A program made the translations under genes and the position numbers. Shown here piece after piece: positions 1 to 9,381 of a stretch of 64,000 nt of DNA (the first letter of the stretch is position 1; the number at the start of each line of letters is the position of its first letter). Source of the stretch: Streptomyces sp. NBC_00285 (lineage in GTDB: Bacteria > Actinomycetota > Actinomycetes > Streptomycetales > Streptomycetaceae); assembly GCF_036174265.1 (NCBI RefSeq), contig NZ_CP108055.1, forward strand, positions 5,642,001 through 5,706,000, read 5' to 3'. The notes beneath the pieces are model-generated. The model worked only from the letters and a program-made list of their open reading frames with translations. It was not told the DNA's origin and made no database searches.

Positions 1-1
1 C

Positions 2-631
2 CGTCCGGCCCCGTCCCGGAGCCGTCTTGCCGTCGCCCTGCTCGCGACCGTCGCCCTGCTCGTCCTCATCACCGCGCTCACCGGCTGCTCGTCCACCCCG
101 GACCCGACGGTCCAGGTGGCCCCCAGCGCCGCCGGCACCGTCTCCCCGGGCGCCCCGGAGCCCGAGCGGCCGACGGCCCCAAACGCTCCGGTCGCCCCTG
201 CCGAGGTCGCCGTCCCTTCCGTGGGGATCACCAGTTCGCTGATGAAGCTGGGCCTCAACACGGACGGGACGGTGGAGGTCCCGCCGGCCGAGAAGGGGAT
301 GACCGCCGGTTGGTACACCGGCGGTGCCGTGCCCGGTGAGGTCGGCGCGGCCGTCATCATCGGCCACAACGACACCCGCTTCGGCAAGGCCGTCTTCCAC
401 GACCTCAAGAAGATCACCAAGGGTGCGGACATCACCGTCACCGACATGACGGGAGAAGCCGTCCACTTCACCGTCACGGCCACGGAGAGTGTCGGCAAGA
501 CCGCCTTCCCCACGGAGAAGGTCTACGGCCCGACCCGGGACCGCGCCCTGCGGCTCATCACGTGCGACGGCGACTTCGACGCCCAGGGGCACCCGGTGAA
601 CAACCTCATCGTGTACGCGACGCGGAGCTGA
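2..631 (+). CDS. Class F sortase, 5' end outside window
   Basis: Transpeptidase of the sortase fold, likely membrane-anchored and acting outside the cell. The reading frame is open from base 2 and its true start lies upstream. The first visible residues form a hydrophobic segment (LAVALLATVALLVLITAL) followed by TGCS, so the protein could be a lipoprotein or keep a transmembrane anchor. A Pro/Ala-rich linker leads into the catalytic domain. The catalytic His is in IIGHND and the catalytic Cys in RLITCDGDF near the C terminus; the usual Arg cannot be assigned with certainty. No substrate gene is adjacent inside the window. A second sortase of this class sits at 24452-25141. Confidence 0.88.
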   Translation, partial: RPAPSRSRLAVALLATVALLVLITALTGCSSTPDPTVQVAPSAAGTVSPGAPEPERPTAPNAPVAPAEVAVPSVGITSSLMKLGLNTDGTVEVPPAEKGMTAGWYTGGAVPGEVGAAVIIGHNDTRFGKAVFHDLKKITKGADITVTDMTGEAVHFTVTATESVGKTAFPTEKVYGPTRDRALRLITCDGDFDAQGHPVNNLIVYATRS

Positions 632-826
632 GGGAGCGTACGGGAGGGGCGGGTCGGGCCGGATTCGTCCTGCCGCCACGAGTGACGTCCGGACACTCCC
701 TGCCTGAAGTCTCAGGTAATTGCCATGAGTTGCTCGATTGCATACGCCAACTGTCTCTCCAGCGCCTAAGGGCCTGTAAGGAATCAACACGTTGCTTCAC
801 GGTCACGGCCGGCTTGACGGCAGGCG

Positions 827-866
827 CCGGGGCCGGCGGGGCGCCTTCGCGTCTCGCCGGCCCCGG
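827..866. terminator. Hairpin between convergent genes
   Basis: Perfect 12-bp inverted repeat (827-838 with 855-866) and a 16-nt loop, between the convergent sortase and membrane protein genes. It has no U-tract, as is usual in Streptomyces. Probably a bidirectional terminator. The remaining 632-961 interval shows no gene. Confidence 0.6.
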
Positions 867-961
867 AACGATGGCCCGTGGATCGGGAATCCTCCCGCTG
901 TCTCAGAACACCGGAGTCGTGCCGAGCAGTCGGCACCCGCCGCCGAGCAGCAGAACCGCCC

Positions 962-2062
962 TCAGAGAGCCGGCGACGGCTCCGGCGCCGCCGAAGCCCC
1001 GTCGGTGACCCGTTCCTCGCGCCACCAGGAAGCCCCCCAGGCCAACACGGCCCCGCCCACCGCGTACGCGCCCAGCACCCACAGTGCCGAAGTCGTCGCG
1101 TGGGCCGAGAAGTACACCGTGTTGCGGACCAGGGTCGTGCCGGCGCCCGGGGGAAGGGCCTGGCCGATCGCGCTCCAGAAGGCAGGGAGCAGGGGGGCCG
1201 GGTAGACGCCGCCCGAGCTCGGGTTGCCGAGGACCACGAAGAGGAGGACGACGACACCGGTGCCGAGCAGGCCCAGCAGGGTCTGCAGGGCCAGGGCCGT
1301 TGCCGCCGAGGCCATGACGGTGAGGGCGCCGATCGCGCTCAGCGCCCAGAAGTGGCCGCCCAGGGCGTCGAAGACCGGGCCCACGATCACCGCGCCCGCG
1401 ATGCCCGAGACCACGGCGTAGAGGACCAGGACCGCCAGCCGGATCAGGGTGCGGTGACGGTTGGTCGGCCTGGAGCCCGCCGCCATGCCCATGATCGTCG
1501 CGGTGAGGTAGCCGCCGATCACCCAGCCCAGGACGAGGTAGAAGGACGTCATGCCGCGGCCGTCGCCGGCGTTGGGGGAGCGGATGTCCGTCACCGTGAT
1601 CTGGCGTTTCTGCGACGCCTCGATCTTCTGGGCGATCTGGGTGGCCGTCTGGGAGACCGACGGGCCGCCCGCCGAGGCGACGAGGAGGGTGTCCTTGGTG
1701 CCGGCGGCGTTGAAGAGGAAGGCTGTGTCCGTGCGCCGGGTCAGGACCCACTCGCGGGCAACAGCCGTACTGGACACCGCGGTTGCCTTCACCGGGTCGC
1801 CGTCCAGCGCGTTCAGTTTCGCGACGATCTTCGCGGACACCTGCTGCGGGGCTGCCACTGCCACCGGGATGCGGTGGGGGGTGGGGGAGTGGAAGGCGCC
1901 CACGTACGACACGACGAAAGCCAGTTGTACGAGGAGGCCGCCCAGGACGAGTCCGAAGGCCCGGAAGGTCACGGCGTCCTTGAACTCCGCTGCGAAACCG
2001 GATGACTTGGGGGCCGCCTGGGTCGGGGGTCTGTCTGAGGCGGGGGTGGGGGGTGCGTTCAC
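962..2062 (-). CDS. Membrane protein, ABC-2/DUF3533-like topology
   Basis: Predicted 366-residue integral membrane protein. There is one N-terminal membrane segment (FGLVLGGLLVQLAFVVSYVGAF, about residues 37-58), a large extracytoplasmic domain of about 130 residues, then roughly five closely spaced segments in the C-terminal half. This is the topology of the YhgE/Pip and DUF3533 family related to ABC-2 permeases. The transported substrate is unknown and no ATPase gene is adjacent. I chose the GTG at 2062 (VNAPPTPASD); an ATG at 2131 adds a basic extension with little support. The gene converges on the sortase. Confidence 0.7.
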   Translation of the reverse strand: MNAPPTPASDRPPTQAAPKSSGFAAEFKDAVTFRAFGLVLGGLLVQLAFVVSYVGAFHSPTPHRIPVAVAAPQQVSAKIVAKLNALDGDPVKATAVSSTAVAREWVLTRRTDTAFLFNAAGTKDTLLVASAGGPSVSQTATQIAQKIEASQKRQITVTDIRSPNAGDGRGMTSFYLVLGWVIGGYLTATIMGMAAGSRPTNRHRTLIRLAVLVLYAVVSGIAGAVIVGPVFDALGGHFWALSAIGALTVMASAATALALQTLLGLLGTGVVVLLFVVLGNPSSGGVYPAPLLPAFWSAIGQALPPGAGTTLVRNTVYFSAHATTSALWVLGAYAVGGAVLAWGASWWREERVTDGASAAPEPSPAL

Positions 2063-2197
2063 GGGCGCATCGTCGCACAGGTGGGTGAACTGGACCTTCC
2101 GTTTGACATGCCGTTGTCGTCCCGTTGCCACCCTGTTGTCGTGCCGCGGCGCGCGAGGCTCCTCCGACGGATCTCCGCGGTGTCCGTCAGGAGTGCC

Positions 2198-4684
2198 CTA
2201 CTCGTTCGGCAGCCCCAGCTCCGCCCAGATCGTCTTCCCCGTGGCCGTCTGCCGGCTCCCCCACCTCTCCGACATCTGCGCGACCAGCAGCAGCCCGCGC
2301 CCGCCCTCGTCGAACACCCTCGCCCGCCGCAGATGCGGAGCCGTACTGCTGCCGTCGGAGACCTCGCAGATCAGCGTCGAGTCGCGGATCAGCCGCAGGA
2401 CGATCGGATCGGCGCCGTAGCGGATCGCGTTGGTGACCAGCTCGCTGACGATCAGTTCCGTCGCGAACGCGGTGTCCCCGAGGCCCCAGTTCGTGACCTG
2501 CTCGCTCGCCGACTTGCGGGCACGGGCCACCGCGGCCGGGTCGCGCGGCAGCTGCCAGGTGCGGACGCTCGCCTGGTCCAGGGCGGACGTGCGGGCCAGC
2601 ATCAGGACGATGTCGTCGGCCGGGCGGACCGGCAGGACCTTACGCAGTACGTCGTCGCAGGTCTCCTCCAGCGGGCCCGCCTTGTCGGCCAGCGCCCCGC
2701 GCAGCAGCTCCAGGCCGACCTCGATGTCCCGGTCGGCGGCCTCGACCAGGCCGTCGGTGTAGAGGGCGAGCAGGCTGCCCTCCTCCAGCTCCACCTCGAC
2801 GGACTCGAACGGCAGACCGCCGAGACCCAGGGGCGGACCGGACGGCAGGTCCAGGAAGCGGACGTCGCCGCCCGGGGTGACCACGGCGGGGGGCGGGTGG
2901 CCGGCGCGGGCCATCGTGCAACGCCGGGACACCGGGTCGTAGACGGCGTACAGGCAGGTGGCACCCACCTCGCCCGGCGTCACGGCCTCCGGCACCCGCC
3001 CGCGCGCGCCGTCCGCCCCGGACGCTCCCGGGGCCCCGGCCGCCCGCTCCCGCGCCTCCGGGCCCTCCTCGCGGTCGAGCCGGACGACGAGATCGTCGAG
3101 CTGGGTGAGGAGTTCGTCGGGGGCGAGATCCACGTCCGCGAGGGTCCGTACGGCCGTCCGCAGACGGCCCATCGTCGCCGAGGCGTGGATGCCGTGGCCC
3201 ACCACGTCGCCCACCACCAGGGCGACCCGGGCGCCGGACAGCGGGATCACGTCGAACCAGTCCCCGCCGACGTCGGCGCCCGCGCCCGCCGGGAGATAGC
3301 GGTACGCGACCTCCATGGCCGGGAGGTCCGGCGGGCGGTCCGGGAGAAGGCTGCGCTGGAGGGTGAGCGCGGTGCGGCGCTCGTGGGTGTAGCGGCGGGC
3401 GTTGTCCACGCTCACCGCCGCCCTCGCGGCGATCTCCTCAGCGAGCAGCAGGTCGTCCTCGCCGAACGGCTCCGGCGTACGGTGCCGCAGGAAGTGCACC
3501 AGGCCCAGGGTGACGCCGCGGGCGCGCAACGGCACCATCATCACCGAGTGGATCCGGTACTTGGAGACGGACTCGGCGCGGGCGGGGGAGGACTCCGTCC
3601 ACGCCCGCAGTCCGGGGTCCCCGGGCTGCGGCAGGGTGCCGCGGCCGGCGATCAGGGCCCGCAACGGGGGTGTGTCCACCGGGTAGAGCGTGGTCCCGCC
3701 GGCGGGGATCACCGACTCGGGACAGCCGTCGAGGACCGACCGCTGGGCCGTACGGCGTACGGTGACCGGCCGGTTCGGCGACACCGGTCCCGGTTCGTCG
3801 CCGAGGGCCACCGACTCCAGCAGGTCCACGGTGACGAAGTCGGCGAAGCCCGTCACGGCCACGTCGGCCAGTTCCTCGGCGGTGCGGGTCACGTCGAGGG
3901 TGCTGCCGATGCGGAGGCTGGCGTCGTTGAGGACCACGAGGCGGCGGCGGGCCCAGTACTGCTCCGTGGTGTCGAAGACGGCCGCCGACATGCCCTGGAC
4001 CGTGCCGCGCCCGTCCTTCAGCGGGGACAGGTACATCGACCAGGCGTGTCCGCGCACCTCGCCGGGAGCCTTGCCGTGGTTCTCGTGGAACACCGGCTCG
4101 CCGGTGCGCAGGACCTGCCGCTGGAGACGGTCGTACTCGTCGAAGGGCGGGGTCGGCTCGATCTCCCACAGGGTCAGGCCGCGCATCTCGGCCATGGTCC
4201 GGCCCATCACCCGGGTCATGACCTCGTTGGCGGCGACCAGCCGGGCCTCACGGTCGTAGACCGCCACGGGCACGGGGAGCTGCGCGAGCGTGAGGTCCCA
4301 CAGGGCCTCGGCGGCCGGTTCGGCGGGGCCGGTCGGGTACTCCGGGGCGGCCGCGGTCACCAGCCACGGCCGCGCGCCGACGCCGTCCGCGAGGGGAGTG
4401 CCCTTCAGCCGTACGACGACCCGCTCGCCGTCGCGGTGCCGCAGCGCCACCTCGCTGGCCCACCGCCGCCCGTCGGCCACATGGCGCCGCGCGGACTCGG
4501 GCAGCTCGGCGGCGAGCAGCCGTGCGGCCGGATGCCCTACGACCTCGGCGGCCTCGTACCCGAGCAGCTGCCGTGCCCCCGCGCTCCACACCGTGACCTT
4601 CCCGCCGTCGTCGACGACGACCGCCAGGTCCTCGGGTACGCGCCCTGCCACGGTGCCTCCGGATGTGCTGCCCCTGCCGTCCAT
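2198..4684 (-). CDS. PAS-PAS-GAF-SpoIIE phosphatase with C-terminal HATPase domain
   Basis: 828-residue cytoplasmic signalling protein. Order: a PAS domain (about 15-75), a second PAS domain (about 125-235), a GAF domain (about 255-400), a PP2C/SpoIIE phosphatase with GGDWFDV and VGDVVGHG metal-binding motifs (about 430-660), and an anti-sigma-type HATPase domain with ELVTNAIRYG and GGRGLLLV (about 690-828). Such proteins dephosphorylate anti-anti-sigma factors, while the ATPase domain can bind or phosphorylate the partner, so one chain may carry both switch activities. The ATG at 4684 begins just before the first PAS domain; the open frame extends to 5038 without protein-like content. No sigma factor or anti-sigma partner is adjacent. 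Confidence 0.9.
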   Translation of the reverse strand: MDGRGSTSGGTVAGRVPEDLAVVVDDGGKVTVWSAGARQLLGYEAAEVVGHPAARLLAAELPESARRHVADGRRWASEVALRHRDGERVVVRLKGTPLADGVGARPWLVTAAAPEYPTGPAEPAAEALWDLTLAQLPVPVAVYDREARLVAANEVMTRVMGRTMAEMRGLTLWEIEPTPPFDEYDRLQRQVLRTGEPVFHENHGKAPGEVRGHAWSMYLSPLKDGRGTVQGMSAAVFDTTEQYWARRRLVVLNDASLRIGSTLDVTRTAEELADVAVTGFADFVTVDLLESVALGDEPGPVSPNRPVTVRRTAQRSVLDGCPESVIPAGGTTLYPVDTPPLRALIAGRGTLPQPGDPGLRAWTESSPARAESVSKYRIHSVMMVPLRARGVTLGLVHFLRHRTPEPFGEDDLLLAEEIAARAAVSVDNARRYTHERRTALTLQRSLLPDRPPDLPAMEVAYRYLPAGAGADVGGDWFDVIPLSGARVALVVGDVVGHGIHASATMGRLRTAVRTLADVDLAPDELLTQLDDLVVRLDREEGPEARERAAGAPGASGADGARGRVPEAVTPGEVGATCLYAVYDPVSRRCTMARAGHPPPAVVTPGGDVRFLDLPSGPPLGLGGLPFESVEVELEEGSLLALYTDGLVEAADRDIEVGLELLRGALADKAGPLEETCDDVLRKVLPVRPADDIVLMLARTSALDQASVRTWQLPRDPAAVARARKSASEQVTNWGLGDTAFATELIVSELVTNAIRYGADPIVLRLIRDSTLICEVSDGSSTAPHLRRARVFDEGGRGLLLVAQMSERWGSRQTATGKTIWAELGLPNE

Positions 4685-4712
4685 GCTCCCAGCGTCCCGC
4701 CGCGCAGCTCCC

Positions 4713-4746
4713 CGCTCAAGCGATGACTGCTCGCTCAGGCGATGAC
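4713..4746. repeat. 15-bp direct repeat upstream of the phosphatase gene
   Basis: Two copies of CGCTCARGCGATGAC (4713-4727 and 4732-4746), 19 bp apart and 29-62 bp upstream of the phosphatase start. The position fits a regulator-binding or promoter element. Nothing else is known about it. Confidence 0.5.
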
Positions 4747-4953
4747 AGGAGGAGTACGGCGGCCCTGCCGTGAGGTGCCGCAGTCTTGCACGGGGCGGCG
4801 GGACTGGGGAACGGAACGCGTCGAGCCGGGTTCCGGGAGTGACAGGTGGGACGGGGGAGCAGCCGCCGTACGGCCCCGGCCGGCCGACCGGCGACCAGGA
4901 CACGGCGCCGGCCGCCCCCGACTCCCGTCGGCGGTAGGGCCGTTGACGGCGAA

Positions 4954-4985
4954 GACCGGGTGACCGAGTGACCGAGTGACCGGGT
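4954..4985. repeat. 8-bp tandem repeat, four units
   Basis: Four tandem copies of GACCGRGT between the phosphatase gene and the small gene at 5118. The 4685-5117 interval holds this repeat, the direct repeat at 4713 and a terminator hairpin, but no gene I can support. Confidence 0.6.
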
Positions 4986-5023
4986 GTGCGGTCGCGCGCC
5001 GTACAGGGGACGGGATTCGCGAC

Positions 5024-5047
5024 CGCGCCCCGGTTCACCGGGGCGCG
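5024..5047 (-). terminator. Hairpin ending csp1-helicase1 operon
   Basis: 10-bp G+C stem (5024-5033 with 5038-5047) and a TTCA loop, 70 nt downstream of the 5118-5420 stop. Likely terminator of the cold-shock operon. Confidence 0.6.
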
Positions 5048-5117
5048 AGGACGGCGAGGGTGAGGACCACTGCGCCGGCCGCCCCCTGAACCAGTGGCGG
5101 CTGCCGCAGTCGGTGGG

Positions 5118-5420
5118 TCAGCCCAGCGGGGTGTCGGCCCAGGGGAGGGACGACGACGGGTCGTTGAAGGCCTCAGGGCGGGGCGGCTGTACCTCGTGGC
5201 AGGTGAAACCGAGCCGGGCCAGCGCCCTGGTCACCTCGTGCGCGGTGAAGTCACGGCGGTCCTGCCGGGTGATCACCTGGCCGACCTGCTTGACCGGGTA
5301 CACATGGCGACCGATGGTCACGCACTGGCCGGTGGCGGGTTCGGGCTGGACGCTCTCCATCAACCTCTCGACCTCGTTCATGGTCAGGTCGAAGGGAAAA
5401 CGTGCGATGACGATGCGCAT
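5118..5420 (-). CDS. Conserved small protein downstream of DEAD-box helicase
   Basis: 100-residue soluble protein of unknown function (starts MRIVIARFPFDL, ends PWADTPLG). There is no signal peptide or membrane segment. The central part (GRHVYPVKQVGQVITRQDRRDF) reads like a compact nucleic-acid-binding or regulatory fold, but this is only an impression. It is the last gene of the csp1-helicase1 module, 125 bp after the helicase stop and followed by a terminator, so a role in cold or RNA metabolism is inferred from position. The second module has an unrelated CBS-like protein at this place. Confidence 0.75.
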   Translation of the reverse strand: MRIVIARFPFDLTMNEVERLMESVQPEPATGQCVTIGRHVYPVKQVGQVITRQDRRDFTAHEVTRALARLGFTCHEVQPPRPEAFNDPSSSLPWADTPLG

Positions 5421-5545
5421 GGTGCCTCCACAGGGAGCGATCGGGACGTGACGGTGAGAACGGCCAGGGTGCGGCCCTGTTCGTCTCCTTCGCGACGGGG
5501 GATGCCGGTGGCGAGGCCACCGGGCCCGGTCAGTGGGTCGTGCGG

Positions 5546-6967
5546 CTATCGGCCGGTGCGTGTGGAGCTGCGGCGGCCGCGAGCGGAGCGGCTGCTGCGG
5601 CCGCGCCCGGCGGGCGCACCGGGGCGCCGGGCGGGTTCGGCGACGGCCGGCGCCGGGAGGACGACGGGCACACCGGAGGGGGTGCGGGCACCGGTGATGC
5701 GGTTCAGTTCGGCCTCGCCGGGGCGGACCCGGGTGGTCCGGGCGGTGACGCCGGCGTCGGACATCAGACGGTCCATCGTGCGGCGCTGGTGCGGCAGGAC
5801 CAGGGTGACGACGGTTCCCGACTCGCCGGCGCGTGCGGTACGGCCGCCGCGGTGCAGGTAGTCCTTGTGGTCGGCGGGCGGATCGAAGTTGACGACGAGG
5901 TCGACGTCGTCCACGTGGATGCCGCGGGCCGCGACGTTGGTGGCCACCAGGACGGTCACCTGGCCGTCCTTGAACTGGCCGAGTGTGCGGGTGCGCTGCG
6001 GCTGGGACTTGCCGCCGTGCAGCGCCGAGGCCCGTACTCCCACCGACAGCAGATGTTTGGCCAGCCGCTCCGCCGCGTGCTTGGTGTCCAGGAACATGAT
6101 CACGCGTCCGTCGCGGGCGGCGATCTCGGTGGCGGTGGCGTGCTTGTCGTCGTCGCGGACGTGCAGCAGGTGGTGCTCCATGGTGGTGACGGTGCCCGAG
6201 GACGGGTCGACCGAGTGCACCACCGGGTCGTGCAGATAGCGACGCACCAGGAGGTCGATGTTGCGGTCGAGCGTGGCCGAGAACAGCATCCGCTGGCCGT
6301 CGGGGCGGACCTGGTCGAGCAGGTAGGTGACCTGGGGCATGAAGCCCATGTCGGTCATCTGGTCGGCCTCGTCCAGGACGGTCATGGCCACCTGGTCCAG
6401 GCTGCAGTCGCCGCGCTCGATGAGGTCCTTGAGCCGGCCGGGGGTGGCCACGAGGACCTCGGCGCCGGCCCGCAGCGCGGACGCCTGGCGGCCGATCGAC
6501 ATCCCGCCGACCACGGTGGCCGCACGCAGGCGCAGCGCCCGCGCATAGGGGGTGAGTGCGTCGGTGACCTGCTGGGCCAGTTCCCGGGTCGGTACGAGGA
6601 CCAGGGCGAGGGGCCGACGGGGCTCGGCCCGCTGTCCTTCCAGCCGGGCCAGCAGGGCAAGACCGAAGGCGAGCGTCTTGCCCGAGCCGGTGCGGCCACG
6701 GCCCAGGACGTCACGTCCGGCGAGGGAGTTCGGCAGCGTCGCGGCCTGGATCGGGAAGGGCGTGGTGACGCCCTCGGCGATCAGCGCGGCCTGCAGACGC
6801 TCCGGCAGATCGAGGTCGCCGAACGCCTCGACGGCGGGCAGTGCCTCGGTGAGGGTGGCGGGGAGGGTGAACTCACCGCCGGGGGCGGCCGGGCGGGAAC
6901 GCTGGTGACTCGTCCCCCGGGACCGGACACGGGGCGTGTTGTTCCCAGTGCGACGAGCGCCGTTCAT
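5546..6967 (-). CDS. DEAD-box RNA helicase (copy 1)
   Basis: 473-residue ATP-dependent RNA helicase, cytoplasmic. All core motifs are present: Q-motif region (TPFPIQ), Walker A GRTGSGKT, PTRELAQQ, TPGRLKD, DEAD in VLDEADQM, SAT in LFSATLD, and HRGGRTARAG. The short basic N-terminal extension and the Arg/Ser-rich C-terminal tail are likely RNA-binding. The ATG at 6967 follows GAGGAAGG. It is cotranscribed in orientation with the cold-shock gene 176 bp upstream, with a hairpin between them, suggesting read-through control. It is paralogous to 12883-14373. Likely unwinds structured mRNA at low temperature. Confidence 0.95.
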   Translation of the reverse strand: MNGARRTGNNTPRVRSRGTSHQRSRPAAPGGEFTLPATLTEALPAVEAFGDLDLPERLQAALIAEGVTTPFPIQAATLPNSLAGRDVLGRGRTGSGKTLAFGLALLARLEGQRAEPRRPLALVLVPTRELAQQVTDALTPYARALRLRAATVVGGMSIGRQASALRAGAEVLVATPGRLKDLIERGDCSLDQVAMTVLDEADQMTDMGFMPQVTYLLDQVRPDGQRMLFSATLDRNIDLLVRRYLHDPVVHSVDPSSGTVTTMEHHLLHVRDDDKHATATEIAARDGRVIMFLDTKHAAERLAKHLLSVGVRASALHGGKSQPQRTRTLGQFKDGQVTVLVATNVAARGIHVDDVDLVVNFDPPADHKDYLHRGGRTARAGESGTVVTLVLPHQRRTMDRLMSDAGVTARTTRVRPGEAELNRITGARTPSGVPVVLPAPAVAEPARRPGAPAGRGRSSRSARGRRSSTRTGR

Positions 6968-6973
6968 GGGTGG

Positions 6974-7020
6974 GGAACCTTCCTCGATGCGTGCGGCACG
7001 TGTCGAGGAATTCCTCCGAG
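6974..7020 (-). promoter_or_regulatory. Conserved leader of helicase 1
   Basis: This leader directly upstream of helicase 1 contains GGAATTCCTCG, ACGTGCC and CATCGAGGAAGGTTCC (minus strand). The same blocks, in the same order, precede helicase 2 at 14376-14425, although most surrounding noncoding sequence differs. The perfect palindrome GAGGAATTCCTC spans 7004-7015. It includes the ribosome binding site and may be a post-transcriptional control element. Confidence 0.45.
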
Positions 7021-7097
7021 GGCGCGGCGAAAGCGCACGAGAATTCGCAAGAAAGAGCCGAGGAGAAAGCAAACAAACAGATTCTGGCAATGGACAA

Positions 7098-7124
7098 GGG
7101 CCCACACCCGAAGAGTGCGGGCCC
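7098..7124 (-). terminator. Hairpin between csp1 and helicase 1
   Basis: 10-bp stem with one mismatch (7098-7107 with 7115-7124) and a 7-nt loop, just after the csp1 stop. Probably a partial terminator, giving more csp than helicase transcript. Confidence 0.55.
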
Positions 7125-7143
7125 CAGCCGATAAGCGTCAGCG

Positions 7144-7347
7144 TCAGGCAGGAACGATGTTCTCGGCCTGCGGGCCCTTCTGGCCCTGCGTGACGTCGAA
7201 GGTCACCTTCTGGCCTTCCTGAAGCTCGCGGAAGCCGGAGGTGGCGATGTTCGAGTAGTGCGCGAACACGTCGGCGCCGCCGCCGTCCTGCTCAATGAAG
7301 CCGAAGCCCTTTTCCGCGTTGAACCACTTCACGGTGCCAGATGCCAT
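7144..7347 (-). CDS. Cold-shock protein CspA family (copy 1)
   Basis: 67-residue single cold-shock domain, full length for the family. The RNA-binding motifs RNP1 (KGFGFIE) and RNP2 (VFAHYS) are visible. It binds single-stranded RNA/DNA as a chaperone. The ATG at 7347 follows an AGGGAG ribosome site. The leader is long and contains a hairpin (7379-7391), typical of cold-regulated csp genes. It heads the operon with helicase 1 and is closely similar to 14587-14790. Confidence 0.96.
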   Translation of the reverse strand: MASGTVKWFNAEKGFGFIEQDGGGADVFAHYSNIATSGFRELQEGQKVTFDVTQGQKGPQAENIVPA

Positions 7348-8009
7348 ATTGAATCTCCCTAGGGGGCAGTGCCGGGAACCGCACTGTGCGGAACCCGAGT
7401 CGCCGCGATGATCTCCCCTCCGGAAGACCCGGAAAGACTCGGAGGACTTCGTAAAGCCCCCCGGAAACCAAAACTGCAACTCTTACCACGCTAACACACG
7501 GCGGGCGGGTGGATCTACGCCCTCCCTGGCCGGGGCCACCCCGGACCGAAAATCTCTCCGGGCCCCGTCCGCAATCCTGACGCGACTGCGACAGTTATTC
7601 GTCCAGCGGTCGCGGAACCTCCATCCGGAGGGGGTCCGGCGGCGGGGTCGGGCCCTGCCCCTCGACGTCCGGTCGATCACAATCCTCGCGTGTCCGAGCA
7701 AGCATATTTGGTGTCATGGTGGTAGATGTCCGGCCTTCGCGGCCCTCCAGGCCCTCCCGGACGGCGGTCGGGGCCACCGTCACGGCCGATGTCATACGCT
7801 GAATCTTCGGCAGCGTCCACGCATCCGTCGTCGGTGCGAGGGGGGATCCGCTGCCGGTCACTTCTCGCCCGGTGGGCGCCGGGCACAGTGTCAGTACCAC
7901 CCTGTACGACACCTGGAAGTACGTCACGTTCGCCAATGGGGCGCCCTTCCGCAACCCGGACCACAATCCGTTCATCTTCTCCAGTCGGACGGGCGGCTCA
8001 GCAGGAGAA
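7348..8009. other. Divergent intergenic region, no supported gene
   Basis: 662 bp between csp1 (minus) and the PAP2 gene (plus). The csp1 side carries the long leader with small inverted repeats. Open frames here on both strands lack recognisable protein character. Promoters for both genes must lie here, but I could not identify them with confidence. Confidence 0.5.
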
Positions 8010-9362
8010 ATGGAATTGAGACAAATACCCAAACTCTGGGTCGTAGTAGGCGTTACAGGGCTCGGATTCCTTGTCGCGCTGGAGTTCGCCGCGCGTCGCT
8101 ACGGCCTGCCCGGCCCGCTCACCAGCCAGGCGCGAGAGCTGGTCCTGCCTCCCAAGTCGGGCCCCGTGCTCTACGCCGGCATGGCGCTGACGATGGTGGT
8201 CCTCACCTGGCGCCAACGGTTCGTCGCCCTCGCTGCCGCGATCGGTGTCGACGTGACGTTCTTCGTGGTCCGGTCGGCGTCCGGCATCGAGGTGCAGCAC
8301 GGCCACCCCTTCGGCAACGGCGCGCTGTGGGTGATCATCGGCTGTGCGGTCGTCGCCGTCACCCGCCGCACCGGCCCGGAACGCGCCCTGCTGCTGAAGG
8401 GTGCCGGGCTGGGTCTCCTGCTGGTGGCCGGCCGCAAGACCGGTGACACCTGGCTGCTCATCACCGCGAAGACCCGGCCGACCGTACTCGACCCGTACGT
8501 GGCGCTCGCCGACCACGCGCTGGGCAACCCGTCCTGGGTCATGGGCCGGATCATCACGGCCACCGGCACGTTCGGCTTCAACTTCCTCGACGTCGTCTAC
8601 GGCCAGCTCGCGGTGGCAGCGGTCCTCGTGGCGCTGTACCAACTGCGCAACGTGGCGGTCGAACGCCGCTTCCCGCGCCACCACCTGGTCCGCACCTTCC
8701 TGGTGATCGGCCTCCTCGGACCGGCCTTCTACATGATCTTCCCGGTGGTCGGACCGGTCTTCGCGTACGGCACCGGCACCGAGCACTGGGCGTCGATCAG
8801 CCTGTGGGCGCCGAAGATGCCGCCCAGCGAGCACTGGGCGGTGGCCGATCTGTGGCCGCGTACGGCGCCGCCGGTCACCGCCCCGCACGCCATCCCGTTC
8901 GACGGGATCACCCCGCGCAACTGCATGCCCAGCCTGCACACCGCGTGGGCCACCGCGATCTTCATCCACACCCGCAAGGGGCCCCGGGCGCTGCGGTTCG
9001 CGGGCGCGTTCTGGCTGACCGCCACGCTCTGCGCGACGCTGGGATTCGGCTACCACTACGGCGTGGACCTCATCGCCGGTGTGGTCTTCACGCTCACGAT
9101 CGAGGCGGCCCTGCGCTCGTACGACCGCGGCGGGGACCGGGCGGGGATCCGGCTGACCGCCTACGGTGCCGCGGTCTTCACCGCGCTCCTGGTGTCGTAC
9201 CGCTGGCTGCCCTCGCAGATGGCCGAGTACCGCTGGGTGGCCGGGCCGCTGCTCCTGGTGCTGCTGGCCTCGGTGATCTACGGCTATGTACGGACCGTCG
9301 CCCGGTGGGAGACGAAGCCGGAGCCGGCGTCGCAGCCGCAGCGGCAGCCCGAACTGCTGTGA
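8010..9362 (+). CDS. PAP2-superfamily membrane phosphatase/transferase
   Basis: 450-residue polytopic membrane protein of the PAP2 superfamily, whose members act on lipid phosphates at the membrane surface. The C-terminal domain carries PSLHTAWA and GYHYGVDLIAG, the second and third phosphatase motifs; the first motif is weak. Several hydrophobic segments precede it. The long N-terminal membrane part resembles inositol-phosphotransferase-like PAP2 proteins. The ATG at 8010 follows AGGAG at 8003-8007 closely; the open frame upstream to 7872 is not needed. It ends 19 bp from the convergent XRE gene. Confidence 0.85.
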   Translation: MELRQIPKLWVVVGVTGLGFLVALEFAARRYGLPGPLTSQARELVLPPKSGPVLYAGMALTMVVLTWRQRFVALAAAIGVDVTFFVVRSASGIEVQHGHPFGNGALWVIIGCAVVAVTRRTGPERALLLKGAGLGLLLVAGRKTGDTWLLITAKTRPTVLDPYVALADHALGNPSWVMGRIITATGTFGFNFLDVVYGQLAVAAVLVALYQLRNVAVERRFPRHHLVRTFLVIGLLGPAFYMIFPVVGPVFAYGTGTEHWASISLWAPKMPPSEHWAVADLWPRTAPPVTAPHAIPFDGITPRNCMPSLHTAWATAIFIHTRKGPRALRFAGAFWLTATLCATLGFGYHYGVDLIAGVVFTLTIEAALRSYDRGGDRAGIRLTAYGAAVFTALLVSYRWLPSQMAEYRWVAGPLLLVLLASVIYGYVRTVARWETKPEPASQPQRQPELL

Positions 9363-9381
9363 CCCGCGGCGTACGCCCCGG

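Noticed and set aside
2081..4726. 881-residue frame opposite the SpoIIE phosphatase gene
   Set aside because: Arg/Gly/Ala/Pro-rich composition typical of antisense frames in high-GC genes; no domain is seen.
7595..8032. 145-residue frame opposite the PAP2 start
   Set aside because: No ribosome site, no recognised family, and it overlaps the start region of the PAP2 gene on the other strand.
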